Shown here one piece after another: positions 18,018 through 26,987 of a DNA stretch of 64,000 nt. The stretch is from Bacillus sp. SA1-12 (lineage in GTDB: Bacteria > Bacillota > Bacilli > Bacillales > Bacillaceae). A model generated the notes under the pieces. That model made no database searches. It saw nothing but the letters and a program-made list of their open reading frames with translations, and was not told the DNA's origin. The stretch is from assembly GCF_000981385.1 (NCBI RefSeq), contig NZ_LATZ01000135.1, forward strand, positions 84,540 through 148,539, read 5' to 3'. The position numbers were made by a program, and so were the translations under genes. The number at the start of each line of letters is the position of its first letter. The stretch's first letter is position 1.

Positions 18018-18965
18018 ATGGCTTTAACAAATCAGCAAAATATTAGTGTGAGAGAGTTAATCAGAGAGAAAAAATCTAAAAAAAGCACTAATCAAGTCGT
18101 AGAGAAAATGGTTCCTGGAATTTTGTTTATTTTAGCACTAATATCTATTATGACTACAATAGGTATTGTATTAACTTTAATATTTGAGACAGTTACCTTC
18201 TTTAGCAGAGTACCAATCGTTGAATTCCTAACTGCAAAGGAATGGTATCCTTTCTTTGAAGAGAGCGCAACATATGGAATTGGTGCATTGGTATCAGGTA
18301 CTCTATTAATTACATTAATCGCCATCATCGTAGCTGTTCCAATTGGATTAGCTGCTGCTATTTTCTTGAGTGAATATGCATCAGATCGTACAAGACGAAT
18401 CATCAAACCGATATTAGAAGTATTAGCCGGAATACCAACAATTGTTTATGGTTTTTTTGCTTTAACATTCGTCACACCATTATTGCAAAAAATCGTTCCG
18501 GATTTAGGATTATTTAATGCACTGAGCCCTGGTATTGTTGTTGGGATTATGATTATCCCAATGATTGCATCTCTTTCAGAAGATGCAATGAGCTCTGTAC
18601 CGAATTCCATGAGAGAAGGAGCTTTAGCTTTAGGGGCTACTAAATTTGAGGTAACGATGAAGGTAATAGTTCCTGCTGCTATGTCAGGTATTGTTGCATC
18701 GTTCGTATTAGGTATTTCTCGTGCTATAGGTGAAACAATGATTGTCTCCTTAGCTGGCGGAGCTACTCCAAAGCTAACATTTGACCCAACACAATCAATT
18801 CAGACAATGACGGCGTATATCGTTCAGGTTAGCGGCGGGGATGTTGGTTATGGTACAACTGTTTATTACAGCATCTATGCAGTTGGAATGACATTATTCT
18901 TGTTTACACTTATCCTAAACCTTTTGGCACAATATATTTCCCGACGTTTTAGGGAGGAATACTAA
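18018..18965 (+). CDS. pstC: Phosphate ABC transporter permease PstC
   Basis: 315 residues with six membrane segments and the permease signature EGALALGATKFEVTMKVIVPAAM inside the EAA loop region. The open frame reaches 17958, but GGAAAGGGG at 18001-18009 sets the ATG at 18018. It pairs with PstA to form the phosphate channel. The stop is followed one base later by pstA. Confidence 0.95.
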   Translation: MALTNQQNISVRELIREKKSKKSTNQVVEKMVPGILFILALISIMTTIGIVLTLIFETVTFFSRVPIVEFLTAKEWYPFFEESATYGIGALVSGTLLITLIAIIVAVPIGLAAAIFLSEYASDRTRRIIKPILEVLAGIPTIVYGFFALTFVTPLLQKIVPDLGLFNALSPGIVVGIMIIPMIASLSEDAMSSVPNSMREGALALGATKFEVTMKVIVPAAMSGIVASFVLGISRAIGETMIVSLAGGATPKLTFDPTQSIQTMTAYIVQVSGGDVGYGTTVYYSIYAVGMTLFLFTLILNLLAQYISRRFREEY

Positions 18966-18966
18966 T

Positions 18967-19845
18967 ATGAAATTAATTGATCAAAATATTGTAAAAAACA
19001 AAATGGGTGGACGTTTAGCGTTAAATAAAACATTTAGATGGATTTTCTTTGCAGCTACTTTTGTCGCGTTAGTTGTTTTAGCAATTCTCTTATATCGGAT
19101 ATTCACTCAAGGATCTAGTTACTTTTCACTTGAATTTTTCCAAAATTATGCATCTAGAAGACCGGAGCGTTCCGGTATTAAAGCTGCAGTTGTGGGTTCA
19201 TTATGGGTAATGGCTGTAACAATTCCAATTGCATTAATATTATCTGTTGGAACAGCTATTTATTTGGAAGAATATGCAAAGAAGAGTAAAATCAACACAT
19301 TTATTCAAACGAATATTTCAAACCTAGCAGGTGTACCTTCTATTGTTTTTGGATTATTAGGTTTAACAGTATTTGTTCGTTTCTTTGACTTTGGACGAAG
19401 CATTTTAGCTGGTGGATTGACAATGGCTCTCCTTGTACTCCCTGTAATTGTTGTCGCATCACAAGAAGCAATTCGCTCTGTTCCAAAAGAACTTCGCGAG
19501 GCGTCCTACGGAATGGGTGCAACAAAATGGCAAACGATTATGAGAGTTGTGTTGCCAGCTGCAATTCCTGGTATTATAACTGGAAGCATCTTAGCCTTCT
19601 CACGTGCAATAGGTGAAACAGCTCCATTATTAGTTGTTGGTGCATTTGCTTTCGTTAACTACTTGCCAGAAAACGTAATGAGCACATTTACAGTAATGCC
19701 GATTCAAATCTATAACTGGGCGGCGAGACCGCAGCCAGAATTCCAAGATGTAGCAGCTGCTGGTATTATTGTGTTATTCATTTTCTTAATTGTGATGAAT
19801 TCAGTTGCAGTGTTAATTCGTAATAAGTTTCAAAAACGTTATTAA
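18967..19845 (+). CDS. pstA: Phosphate ABC transporter permease PstA
   Basis: 292-residue second permease with six hydrophobic segments and the EAA loop as EASYGMGATKWQTI followed by VVLPAAIPG. Its ribosome site (AGGGAGG) lies inside the pstC end, so translation is likely coupled. Confidence 0.95.
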   Translation: MKLIDQNIVKNKMGGRLALNKTFRWIFFAATFVALVVLAILLYRIFTQGSSYFSLEFFQNYASRRPERSGIKAAVVGSLWVMAVTIPIALILSVGTAIYLEEYAKKSKINTFIQTNISNLAGVPSIVFGLLGLTVFVRFFDFGRSILAGGLTMALLVLPVIVVASQEAIRSVPKELREASYGMGATKWQTIMRVVLPAAIPGIITGSILAFSRAIGETAPLLVVGAFAFVNYLPENVMSTFTVMPIQIYNWAARPQPEFQDVAAAGIIVLFIFLIVMNSVAVLIRNKFQKRY

Positions 19846-19871
19846 AAAGCTTTATCTGGAGGGGTTTTCAT

Positions 19872-20684
19872 ATGGAAAGTGTAAAAATTAAAAGAGAAAC
19901 TACACAAAATGAACAAGTAAACCAAAATAAAAATGTTGTATATAAAACTGATAATTTAAATTTATGGTATGGGAAGGATCAAGCGTTAAAAAATATTGAT
20001 CTTGATATTTATGAAAATGATGTAACAGCGATTATCGGGCCTTCCGGATGCGGTAAATCAACTTATATCAAAACACTTAATCGAATGGTCGAATTAATTC
20101 CAATTGTTCGTACTTCTGGACAAATTCTTTATCGTGGAAAGAATATATTCGATAAATCTTATGGAGTAGAAGAACTTAGAACAGAAGTAGGAATGGTTTT
20201 CCAAAAACCAAATCCTTTTCCAAAATCTATTTATGACAATATTGCATACGGTCCTAGAATCCATGGAATTAAAGATAAAAAAGTTATTGATGAAATTGTA
20301 GAAAAAAGTTTACGCGGTGCAGCGATTTGGGATGAAGTAAAAGACCGTTTAAAGGAAAATGCATATGGGCTGTCTGGCGGGCAGCAACAACGTTTATGTA
20401 TTGCACGCTGTCTAGCCATTGAGCCTGACGTTATCCTAATGGACGAACCGACTTCTGCACTTGATCCAATCTCTACATTGAAAGTTGAAGAATTAATTCA
20501 GGAGTTAAAACAAAATTATAGTATAATTATCGTAACTCATAACATGCAACAAGCAGCTCGTATTTCAGATCGTACCGCATTCTTTTTGAATGGAGAGGTA
20601 GTTGAATATACGGATACAGATCGCCTATTTTCAAATCCGTCTGATAAAAGAACGGAAGATTACATTACTGGTCGATTTGGATAA
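19872..20684 (+). CDS. pstB: Phosphate ABC transporter ATP-binding protein PstB
   Basis: 270-residue ATPase with Walker A GPSGCGKST, Q-loop VFQKPNPFP typical of PstB, signature LSGGQQQRLC and Walker B VILMDEPTS. CTGGAGGGG precedes the ATG. B. subtilis has two tandem pstB genes here; only one is present in this window. A strong terminator ends the operon. Confidence 0.96.
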   Translation: MESVKIKRETTQNEQVNQNKNVVYKTDNLNLWYGKDQALKNIDLDIYENDVTAIIGPSGCGKSTYIKTLNRMVELIPIVRTSGQILYRGKNIFDKSYGVEELRTEVGMVFQKPNPFPKSIYDNIAYGPRIHGIKDKKVIDEIVEKSLRGAAIWDEVKDRLKENAYGLSGGQQQRLCIARCLAIEPDVILMDEPTSALDPISTLKVEELIQELKQNYSIIIVTHNMQQAARISDRTAFFLNGEVVEYTDTDRLFSNPSDKRTEDYITGRFG

Positions 20685-20688
20685 TAAA

Positions 20689-20730
20689 AAAATAAGCCGT
20701 GCATATTTAATGTCACGGCTTATTTTATTA
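20689..20730 (+). terminator. pst operon terminator
   Basis: AATAAGCCGTG / CACGGCTTATT stem followed by TTTATTA. Confidence 0.9.
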
Positions 20731-20792
20731 CTAGCTTTCCATGTTATGAAATCTCATTTTTAGGGAATAAGATAGTATAAGGAGGTATGAGT

Positions 20793-21452
20793 ATGTCTGT
20801 AAGAGAAAGATTTGAGTTTGACCTAAAAAACTTAAGAGATAAATTAATTGAAATTGGAAGCTTAACTGAGATTGCACTTAGCAAAGCAATAGATACCCTT
20901 GAAAATCAAAATATTGAGCAAGCATTAGAAATTATAGATGATGACAGCAGGGTGGATGAGCTAGATGAGGAAATTAATGATATCGCTATCTTGTTAATCG
21001 CTAAGCAACAACCAGTGGCTGTTGATCTACGAAGAATAATTGTTGCCATCAAAATCTCAAGTGATATTGAAAGAATGGCTGACTTTGCTGTTAATATTGC
21101 AAAATCAACGATTAGAATTGGTGATGAACCTTTAGTTAAACCGATCCATAGTATTAAAAAAATGCATAAGATTGCGTCGGAAATGCTATCTCTTTCCATA
21201 AAAGCCTTTAATGAAGAGGATATTGTATTAGCTAAAAAAGTAGCAGATATGGATGATCAAGTTGATGACCTATATGGGGAAACAATCCGTGATATCTTAG
21301 ATCTTATGGAAATGAAAAAGGAAAATTCCCAACAACTGACTCAGCTATTATTTATCTGCCGTTATATTGAACGCACAGCAGACCATGCAACAAACATATC
21401 GGAAAATATCATGTTCTTAGTAAAAGGTCAGCGATATGATTTAAATAGTTAA
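20793..21452 (+). CDS. phoU: Phosphate transport regulator PhoU
   Basis: 219-residue helical PhoU with two copies of the metal-binding E(R/K)xxD pattern: SDIERMADFAVNIA and CRYIERTADHATNI. PhoU damps phosphate uptake and links Pst to the PhoR kinase in other bacteria. GGAGG is one base from an ATG at 20787 and correctly spaced for the ATG at 20793. It has its own transcript after the pst terminator. B. subtilis 168 lacks phoU here. Confidence 0.94.
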   Translation: MSVRERFEFDLKNLRDKLIEIGSLTEIALSKAIDTLENQNIEQALEIIDDDSRVDELDEEINDIAILLIAKQQPVAVDLRRIIVAIKISSDIERMADFAVNIAKSTIRIGDEPLVKPIHSIKKMHKIASEMLSLSIKAFNEEDIVLAKKVADMDDQVDDLYGETIRDILDLMEMKKENSQQLTQLLFICRYIERTADHATNISENIMFLVKGQRYDLNS

Positions 21453-21528
21453 ACCATTCATCATTATGGTGCACTACTCATCTGTGGAATTACATATATT
21501 ACCATTATCTGTTTTAAGATAAAACCAC

Positions 21529-21568
21529 AAAAAAACAGCCATTGTTGATCAAATGGCTGTTTTTTCGT
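21529..21568. terminator. Bidirectional terminator, phoU / yqzC
   Basis: AAAACAGCCATTG / AAATGGCTGTTTT stem between convergent genes with A- and T-runs on both sides. Confidence 0.9.
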
Positions 21569-21588
21569 GGAATTCATATGTCTATGTT

Positions 21589-22092
21589 CTACCTTGTTAA
21601 GGCATCTGCTAACTGTTGGAAAGTCATTCCTCTTTGCACTGCAAAAGTGCCGAGTTGAATTCTTTGATGATATTTACCTTTAATTAAGAATTGATCGAAA
21701 TTAAAAGAATCATCAATGATCCCATTTTGCTCTAATAAATCAGAAATCTCACTAGTTGTCATCCCTGATCTAACAACAAGATTATATTTAATGACCTCTT
21801 TTTTCGGTTCTTCAGAAGTCTCTGTTGGAGTACTTTCTTTTTGTTGTGTATTATTTTCTGCTGGTTGTTGTACTGCTTTATCCTTTGCAGCTAATAATTC
21901 TTCATACTCGCCAGTTGTCAAAGCAATTTTCCCATTACTTGTCAAATATGATTCAATATCCTTTTGAGTTACTTTCTTATTCTCTTCATCTGCTGATGCA
22001 GATTTGTTATCAGATATTAAATATGTTCCACCAAGTACAGATGTAGCTACAATCATGCCAGCTGCAAATGCTCGAAATCCAGTTTTACTCAT
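21589..22092 (-). CDS. yqzC: YqzC-like protein with MltG/YceG-type C-terminal fragment
   Basis: 167 residues: an N-terminal membrane anchor (about 8-27), a linker rich in Gln, Glu and Thr (about 70-95), and a C-terminal segment (VVRSGMTTSEISDLLEQNGII to AVQRGMTFQQLADAL) that resembles the LysM-like part of MltG/YceG endolytic transglycosylases without the catalytic domain. In B. subtilis yqzC follows pst. It overlaps yqzD upstream by 4 bp. The enzyme activity is probably absent. Confidence 0.65.
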   Translation of the reverse strand: MSKTGFRAFAAGMIVATSVLGGTYLISDNKSASADEENKKVTQKDIESYLTSNGKIALTTGEYEELLAAKDKAVQQPAENNTQQKESTPTETSEEPKKEVIKYNLVVRSGMTTSEISDLLEQNGIIDDSFNFDQFLIKGKYHQRIQLGTFAVQRGMTFQQLADALTR

Positions 22093-22448
22093 GTTAAAAC
22101 CCTCTCATTCCTTTCAACAATTGAACGGATTTCCTTAACGGAAGTACCTTCTGATAAGGCAATTGCTTCAATAGACATACCTTGACGATATTTAGCTAAA
22201 ATACGAGATGTGTTTAGTTGGTTGTCATCTGAAGCTGATTTAGAATCTTCCTTAAGTGGCGTATCATTTTGTAAGAGTTCTTCTTCAAGCACCCTCATTT
22301 TCTTTTTTAGTTTATAGATTTCCTGCATCGATGACATTTGCAAATGATCTAGCTCCTGCTCTAGTTCCTTTACATTATCGCGCTGGAAAAATGATATGCC
22401 GATAAGCGCAATGCTTATTATAAACAAGATAATAATCATGACTGTCAT
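22089..22448 (-). CDS. yqzD: YqzD-like membrane-anchored protein
   Basis: 119 residues: one N-terminal membrane segment, a coiled-coil stretch (about 25-60, heptad Leu and Glu), and a C-terminal helix-turn-helix-like piece (GMSIEAIALSEGTSVKEI). A GTG at 22457 is in frame but AGAAGG favours the ATG at 22448. It shares a 4-bp ATGA overlap with yqzC, so the two are coupled. Confidence 0.65.
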   Translation of the reverse strand: MTVMIIILFIISIALIGISFFQRDNVKELEQELDHLQMSSMQEIYKLKKKMRVLEEELLQNDTPLKEDSKSASDDNQLNTSRILAKYRQGMSIEAIALSEGTSVKEIRSIVERNERVLT

Positions 22449-22589
22449 TTTATTCACCTTCTAATTGATTATTTCCCTCTACCTTTATATCATAAATTGC
22501 CAAATTAAAGAAGGGATTTTTTCTAAAAATGTAGATTTTTGACGATTAATCTTTGAAATCTGTTCACATCTTGTTTTATCCTCATGATA

Positions 22590-22700
22590 AGATAGAGTGA
22601 GACTTCCATCTATGGGGTTTTCTCCACTGAAAGTTAGCATTTTTTATCGGATCTAAATTCCGAGTTCCTGCCCGTTAAGCTGGGATAAAGTGAGAGATAA
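22590..22700 (+). other. Noncoding stretch with hairpins upstream of the yqgM unit
   Basis: No convincing ORF. TGGGG TTTT CTCCA (about 22613-22626) can fold as a tight hairpin, and CCCGTTAAGCTGGG (22669 onward) as another. It may be a leader RNA or a dispersed intergenic repeat; I cannot assign a family. Confidence 0.3.
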
Positions 22701-22726
22701 GCATAAAATAGAGAGATGAGGCTGCT

Positions 22727-23191
22727 ATGAAAAGAAACGACAACAGTCAAAACAATACCTATAATATTCGTGGGCAATCGACAATTTGTGAGGACATTGT
22801 AAAAATAATTGCTTATCCTTTTTTCTTCCTTATTACATGGAATATTGGAGCTACTACGAAACTTTTACTAGAGAATATGTTAGGGGAAAAGTTTGAAGAT
22901 TTATATACAAGAATTATCTTAAATAAAAACTGTGAGGAGCAGTATGCCACTGATTTTCCCATCAGTAAGTCGTGCGGGGTTTTACGAATAGAACATCTTT
23001 CAACAGGTGTTTACGATTGTGAAGTGGTTGTTTCTAACTCTCGTAATGAAATGATTACTGTTAAACGATCAAATTCATTGCATTGTATCCAATCTAAAGA
23101 GAGCAGCAATCATCCTTATCGATGGAAGAAAGTCATTCATGAAGATCCTTTTTGGCTAAAGGCCTACGCAGGTTATACACTTTATGAATAA
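22727..23191 (+). CDS. Hypothetical protein, 154 residues
   Basis: MKRNDNSQNNTYNIRG onward, with a single possible membrane helix near 30-50 (IAYPFFFLITWNIGATTKLL) and a C-terminal part ending HEDPFWLKAYAGYTLYE. GATGAGG lies 7-8 bases before the ATG. It ends 13 bp before the glycosyltransferase gene on the same strand, so the two probably form one transcript, and a role with that enzyme is only a guess. I do not recognise the family. The C-terminal half could be a small DUF4912-like domain (VEVSNSRN-type strand, then PWFL-type motif), but this is weak. Confidence 0.6.
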   Translation: MKRNDNSQNNTYNIRGQSTICEDIVKIIAYPFFFLITWNIGATTKLLLENMLGEKFEDLYTRIILNKNCEEQYATDFPISKSCGVLRIEHLSTGVYDCEVVVSNSRNEMITVKRSNSLHCIQSKESSNHPYRWKKVIHEDPFWLKAYAGYTLYE

Positions 23192-23204
23192 AGAAGGTGT
23201 CAAT

Positions 23205-24395
23205 ATGGGTGAAGGGTTTAATCCCACGGTGTTAATTCTCACAAGTGAGTATCGAGAAAACATCATTGGAGGACTTGGCAGGCACGTAACAGATCTGACT
23301 TCAGAAGTCTCTAAACGGGGAATAAATTTTATTGTTGTAACGATATCGAACAAAAATGAAGAATCGTATAAGATTGAAAATGGTGTTCATGTTTTTCGTT
23401 TGTTATCATGGCAAAGAAGTCCACAGGACTTCCTGGATTTTATAAGAAATATGAATTTCCGTTTTGTTCAATTTGTATTACAGGAAATGAAGTTATCCTT
23501 TGATCTCATCCATGTACATGATTGGTTAACTGGGCTCGCAGGGGAGCAAATAAAACAAATTCTACATAAACCACTTATTACAACAATACATGCTGCTGAA
23601 AGGGGCAGAAAGCTAGGAGAGGACAATTTACTAACTAATAAAATCACTGATTATGAATCAAAGCTTATCAAGGTTTCTGATCGAATTATTGTATGCAGTC
23701 AGTTTATGAACAATGTCTTGCAAAAAGAATTTGGATGTCCAATGCACAAGCTTGAAGTCATTCCCAATGGGATTATTCCACGAAACTATTTGGACAAACT
23801 TAAAAGGAAGGAATTAATTCCGTTTGGGAAATCTAAGTATTTTCTTGGAATGGGCAGGCTTGTAAAAGAAAAAGGCTTTCAGGTTTTAATCGATGCTTTT
23901 GCTGATATTCATAAAGATTATCCTCAGATTAAACTTGTTATTGCGGGTGAGGGACCTTATGAAGATGAACTAAGGGAACTAGCAAAAAAACTCCATATAG
24001 AAGAGAATGTTTATTTTACAGGTTTTATACAAGACACGGCCAGGAATACATTATTAAAGCATTGTGAACTTGTCATCATACCAAGTTTATATGAGCCATT
24101 TGGCATTATCGCATTAGAAGGAATGGTTACGGAGAAGCCTGTTGTTGCATTTCACTTAGGGGGGCTAGCTGAAATCCTTAAAGAAGACAGAGGCATCTTA
24201 ATCGGAGAAGCGACTGTTAGAAACCTTAGGGAATTTCTTCGGCATTATTTGACTGATCCTAAACAATATCAAGAGATTGCTCATAGAGGGTATTTGGCTG
24301 CAAATACAATATATAACTGGTCAAATCTTTCTTTTGAGGTGATTGATCTTTATAAAAAAATGATAAAAACAGAAGATTTTTCGGAAGATATATAA
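23205..24395 (+). CDS. yqgM: GT4/GT5-type glycosyltransferase (YqgM-like)
   Basis: 396 residues with the two-domain GT-B layout: N-terminal TSEYRENIIGGLGRHV (glycogen-synthase-like Gly loop), DLIHVHDWLTGLAG near 100, and C-terminal YFLGMGRLVKEKGFQ, IPSLYEPFGIIALEGM with the E(x7)E donor-binding motif near 300. It probably moves a sugar from an NDP- or ADP-sugar; acceptor unknown. AAGAAGG fixes the start at 23205. Position equals YqgM. Confidence 0.85.
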   Translation: MGEGFNPTVLILTSEYRENIIGGLGRHVTDLTSEVSKRGINFIVVTISNKNEESYKIENGVHVFRLLSWQRSPQDFLDFIRNMNFRFVQFVLQEMKLSFDLIHVHDWLTGLAGEQIKQILHKPLITTIHAAERGRKLGEDNLLTNKITDYESKLIKVSDRIIVCSQFMNNVLQKEFGCPMHKLEVIPNGIIPRNYLDKLKRKELIPFGKSKYFLGMGRLVKEKGFQVLIDAFADIHKDYPQIKLVIAGEGPYEDELRELAKKLHIEENVYFTGFIQDTARNTLLKHCELVIIPSLYEPFGIIALEGMVTEKPVVAFHLGGLAEILKEDRGILIGEATVRNLREFLRHYLTDPKQYQEIAHRGYLAANTIYNWSNLSFEVIDLYKKMIKTEDFSEDI

Positions 24396-24493
24396 AATAT
24401 AATGAAAATGGTATGGAATTTGTTTTGTAAAAATGCTATTATATTAAAGTCTGATTTGTTTTATTAGTTTTTTAAGTTTGGAGGGAAAGAAAC

Positions 24494-24643
24494 ATGCGTG
24501 TGAATATTACTTTAGCTTGCACTGATTGTGGCGAACGTAACTATATTTCTAAAAAGAATAAACGTAATAACCCAGATCGTCTTGAGCTTAAAAAATATTG
24601 CTCAAGAGAGAAAAAAATGACTTTACACCGTGAAACAAAGTAA
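24494..24643 (+). CDS. rpmG: 50S ribosomal protein L33
   Basis: 49-residue L33, MRVNITLACTDCGERNYIS to MTLHRETK. One CxxC pair is intact (CTDC), while the second zinc pair is reduced to a single Cys (KKYCSREK), so zinc binding may be partial. TGGAGGGAAAG precedes the ATG. A terminator follows immediately. The gene is too short for most ORF cut-offs. Confidence 0.97.
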   Translation: MRVNITLACTDCGERNYISKKNKRNNPDRLELKKYCSREKKMTLHRETK

Positions 24644-24678
24644 CAGTAGGAATGATTATTCCTACTGTTTTTCTTTTT
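24642..24678 (+). terminator. rpmG terminator
   Basis: ACAGTAGGAAT / ATTCCTACTGT stem followed by TTTTTC. Confidence 0.9.
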
Positions 24679-24715
24679 GGCTGTATTTCGTATACCTTTA
24701 CTTGATTAAGTCTCA

Positions 24716-24830
24716 GTTGCACGCTTTCCTCAGGAGCGGGCGGTGAACTCCTCGGAGTACGGCTACTGCGGTTCTCAACTGCCTTACAGCTCTTTCACGA
24801 GTCTCGCTTATTCGTTCAAATAACCATTTT
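24716..24830. repeat. Degenerate copy of a dispersed Bacillaceae GC-rich palindromic repeat
   Basis: GCACGCTTTCCTCAGGAGCG, then GGCGGTGAACTCCTCGG, then GCGGTTCTCAACTGCC and CACGAGTCTCGC. The order of pieces matches the intergenic repeat seen many times in Bacillus genomes (CGCTTTCC..GCGG..GGCGGTGAG-CTCCTCGG..GGTCTCA..GAGTCTCG). Known from memory of such genomes; not checked here. It fills part of the 490-bp gap between rpmG and yqgN. The rest of the gap, to 25134, shows no ORF or feature I can name. Confidence 0.5.
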
Positions 24831-25134
24831 TCGCAATAATACATAAAACGAAAAACAACAATCTTTTAGAAAAGATCAAGTATATGAGGTACAAGTGCTG
24901 ATATGGCGCTTAACGCCGAGCTTTTAACTGCAAGCAGTCTAGCCTCGATAAGGTTTAGCGGATTCGGAAGTAAAGGCACAGAATATCTTCTTTCAAAATG
25001 TCTAATTTGCCTAGGATGTTCAAGGAGCTAGTACATCTATCCTTTCAGATAGTATTTTAAGTTTGTACATTTTTGATAAAATCAGTGATAGCCATTCACA
25101 CTACCAGCTATAATGAAAGGAAGGAGGAAAGTAA

Positions 25135-25692
25135 ATGGATAAGAAAGAGCTACGAAACCTCATTAAGAATAAATTGGCTGCAATGACTGAAGAGGAATAT
25201 TGGAGTTATTCAAAAGACATCCAGCAAAGATTATTTTGTTTGCCAGCTTGGAAGAATGCACAAACCATAGCGGTGACAATTTCAAATGGACGAGAGGTTG
25301 ATACAAAAAGAATCATTGAAAAGGCATGGGGAGAGAAGAAGCGCATTGTTGTACCAAAATGTGATCCAGCCGGAAAAATAATGGCTTTTAGACAGATTGC
25401 CTCCTTTAACCAGCTTGAACGTGTCTTCTTTGGTTTGTTAGAGCCAAAGGTAGAAGAGACGGTTGAAATAAGCCCGAATCAAATAGATATGATGATTGTA
25501 CCGGGAATTTGTTTTGATCGTAAAGGGTACCGTATCGGCTATGGAGGAGGGTACTATGACCGTTATTTGACGATATATCATAATGATACATTATCACTGG
25601 CATTTTCGACGCAAATAGTTGAAAAGGTACCAAAGGAGGAACATGATATCCCGGTATCAAAAATCATAACGGAATGTGAGGAAATAAACTAA
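25135..25692 (+). CDS. yqgN: 5-formyltetrahydrofolate cyclo-ligase
   Basis: 185-residue MTHFS: ATP-dependent conversion of 5-formyl-THF to 5,10-methenyl-THF. N-terminal basic motif (MDKKELRNLIKNKL) and the C-terminal signature GYRIGYGGGYYDRYL (about residues 130-144) are diagnostic. AAGGAGG lies ahead of the ATG. The DUF92 gene starts two bases after its stop. Confidence 0.95.
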   Translation: MDKKELRNLIKNKLAAMTEEEYWSYSKDIQQRLFCLPAWKNAQTIAVTISNGREVDTKRIIEKAWGEKKRIVVPKCDPAGKIMAFRQIASFNQLERVFFGLLEPKVEETVEISPNQIDMMIVPGICFDRKGYRIGYGGGYYDRYLTIYHNDTLSLAFSTQIVEKVPKEEHDIPVSKIITECEEIN

Positions 25693-25693
25693 G

Positions 25694-26503
25694 ATGCCCG
25701 AGGTTCGTCACATTATGGCTGTGCTATTTATCCTGTTGATCGCTTATGGCGGCTGGAAAGTAAAATCATTAACTATCAGCGGAGCAATTGGTGCGTTTAT
25801 CGTTGGTTTCCTTGTTTATCTCGGATTTTCCTTTCAGGGACTTCTATTATTAGGCAGCTTCTTTGCAAGCTCCAGTTTGCTAAGCAAGTTTCAGCGATCG
25901 AAAAAGTTATCCCTTGAAGATATGCTGGTAAAAGGGGACCGCAGAGATATCATTCAAGTTTTGGCAAATGGAGGAGTTCCAGCACTGCTTGGCCTGTTGC
26001 AATATACTGATAAAATTTTCTCAGAGCAAACGCTGCTACTTGGCTTTTGCATCTCAATTGCCGCAGCAAATGCAGATACATGGGCTTCAGAAATTGGTAC
26101 GCTAAGCAAACAAAAACCAAGATTGCTGTTAACCTTGAAAAAGGTTGAAAGAGGTACATCAGGTGCCGTATCAATTCTGGGTACTTGTGCTGCTATTGCA
26201 GGAGCTTCATTTATCAGTATTTTTGCTTGGTTTATGTTTTCTCTATCACTCCATTTAACCGTGTTGATTATTGCGTTCGGTTTTCTTGGGAATCTTATTG
26301 ACACTCTGCTGGGGCAGACATTTCAACTTAAATATAAGTGTAAAGTGTGTGGAAAAATAACGGAAAAGCAATATCATTGTGAAACTTCTGGCATAAAACA
26401 GACGAAATTTAGTTTTCTAAATAATGATGCGGTTAATTTCCTATCCATCATTTTGTCTTCGTTATTGGCATTCATCCTCCTATCCCATATCAACGGGCAG
26501 TAA
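25694..26503 (+). CDS. DUF92 family membrane protein
   Basis: 269 residues, about six hydrophobic segments, with the DUF92 hallmarks AANADTWASEIGTLSK (near 118-132) and LIDTLLGQTFQLKYKC. Some relatives (plant VTE6/PPK) act as phytyl-phosphate kinases; a role in bacteria is unknown. A CxxC-type cluster (KCKVCGK) lies in the last cytoplasmic loop. It is probably co-transcribed with yqgN. Confidence 0.8.
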   Translation: MPEVRHIMAVLFILLIAYGGWKVKSLTISGAIGAFIVGFLVYLGFSFQGLLLLGSFFASSSLLSKFQRSKKLSLEDMLVKGDRRDIIQVLANGGVPALLGLLQYTDKIFSEQTLLLGFCISIAAANADTWASEIGTLSKQKPRLLLTLKKVERGTSGAVSILGTCAAIAGASFISIFAWFMFSLSLHLTVLIIAFGFLGNLIDTLLGQTFQLKYKCKVCGKITEKQYHCETSGIKQTKFSFLNNDAVNFLSIILSSLLAFILLSHINGQ

Positions 26504-26803
26504 ATTTCCCCATCAATAATACAGAAATGCTAAGAGAAGTTGAGGATAAGTGTCGGCAAGGGGAAATATCCTGCGAAGGTCAGGTTGATTAAGTCAGACG
26601 GGACATAAGGATGTAGCTGTTTTAGCGTGATAGGTTTCGCTAATCAACAATTGTGCTGAAGAAAACCAAACTGTTGGAGTCTCACTTTATAGCTTTAAAT
26701 AAACAATACATAATTTTAGCTTTCGTGTTAAAGGACAATATTGTCATTTTAAAAAGGATAAAAAAGCTCTTTCCTACTCATGATAAGAATAGGAGGGATG
26801 TAA
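26504..26803. other. Intergenic, no gene supported
   Basis: About 300 bp. A 130-codon frame crosses it (26653-27045), but it has no ribosome site, odd composition and overlaps yqgO in another frame. No terminator, repeat or RNA family recognised. Confidence 0.4.
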
Positions 26804-26971
26804 ATGAGACGACTTATTATGCTAATGGCAGGATCATTTGCGATATATCGATATCGATATCAAATTGTAAATTTTGTATTAGGTCAGCCAGAGCTACGCA
26901 GATTTTTTATTCAATTATCAATGAGAGTTCCGTTTTTGAGAGATCGTTTTGTCAATCGCGCCTTTCATTAA
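26804..26971 (+). CDS. yqgO: Small protein YqgO
   Basis: 55 residues: MRRLIMLMAGSFAIYRYRY through PFLRDRFVNRAFH. Basic and amphipathic, with a short hydrophobic start. AGGAGGG lies seven bases upstream of the ATG. A gene of this size sits at the same place before gluP in B. subtilis (yqgO); the name is by position and size. Function unknown. Confidence 0.6.
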   Translation: MRRLIMLMAGSFAIYRYRYQIVNFVLGQPELRRFFIQLSMRVPFLRDRFVNRAFH

Positions 26972-26987
26972 AAATGAATTTCAGATT

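Noticed and set aside
24850..25080. Search for 6S RNA or a riboswitch ahead of yqgN
   Set aside because: No long bulged hairpin or known aptamer core could be seen.
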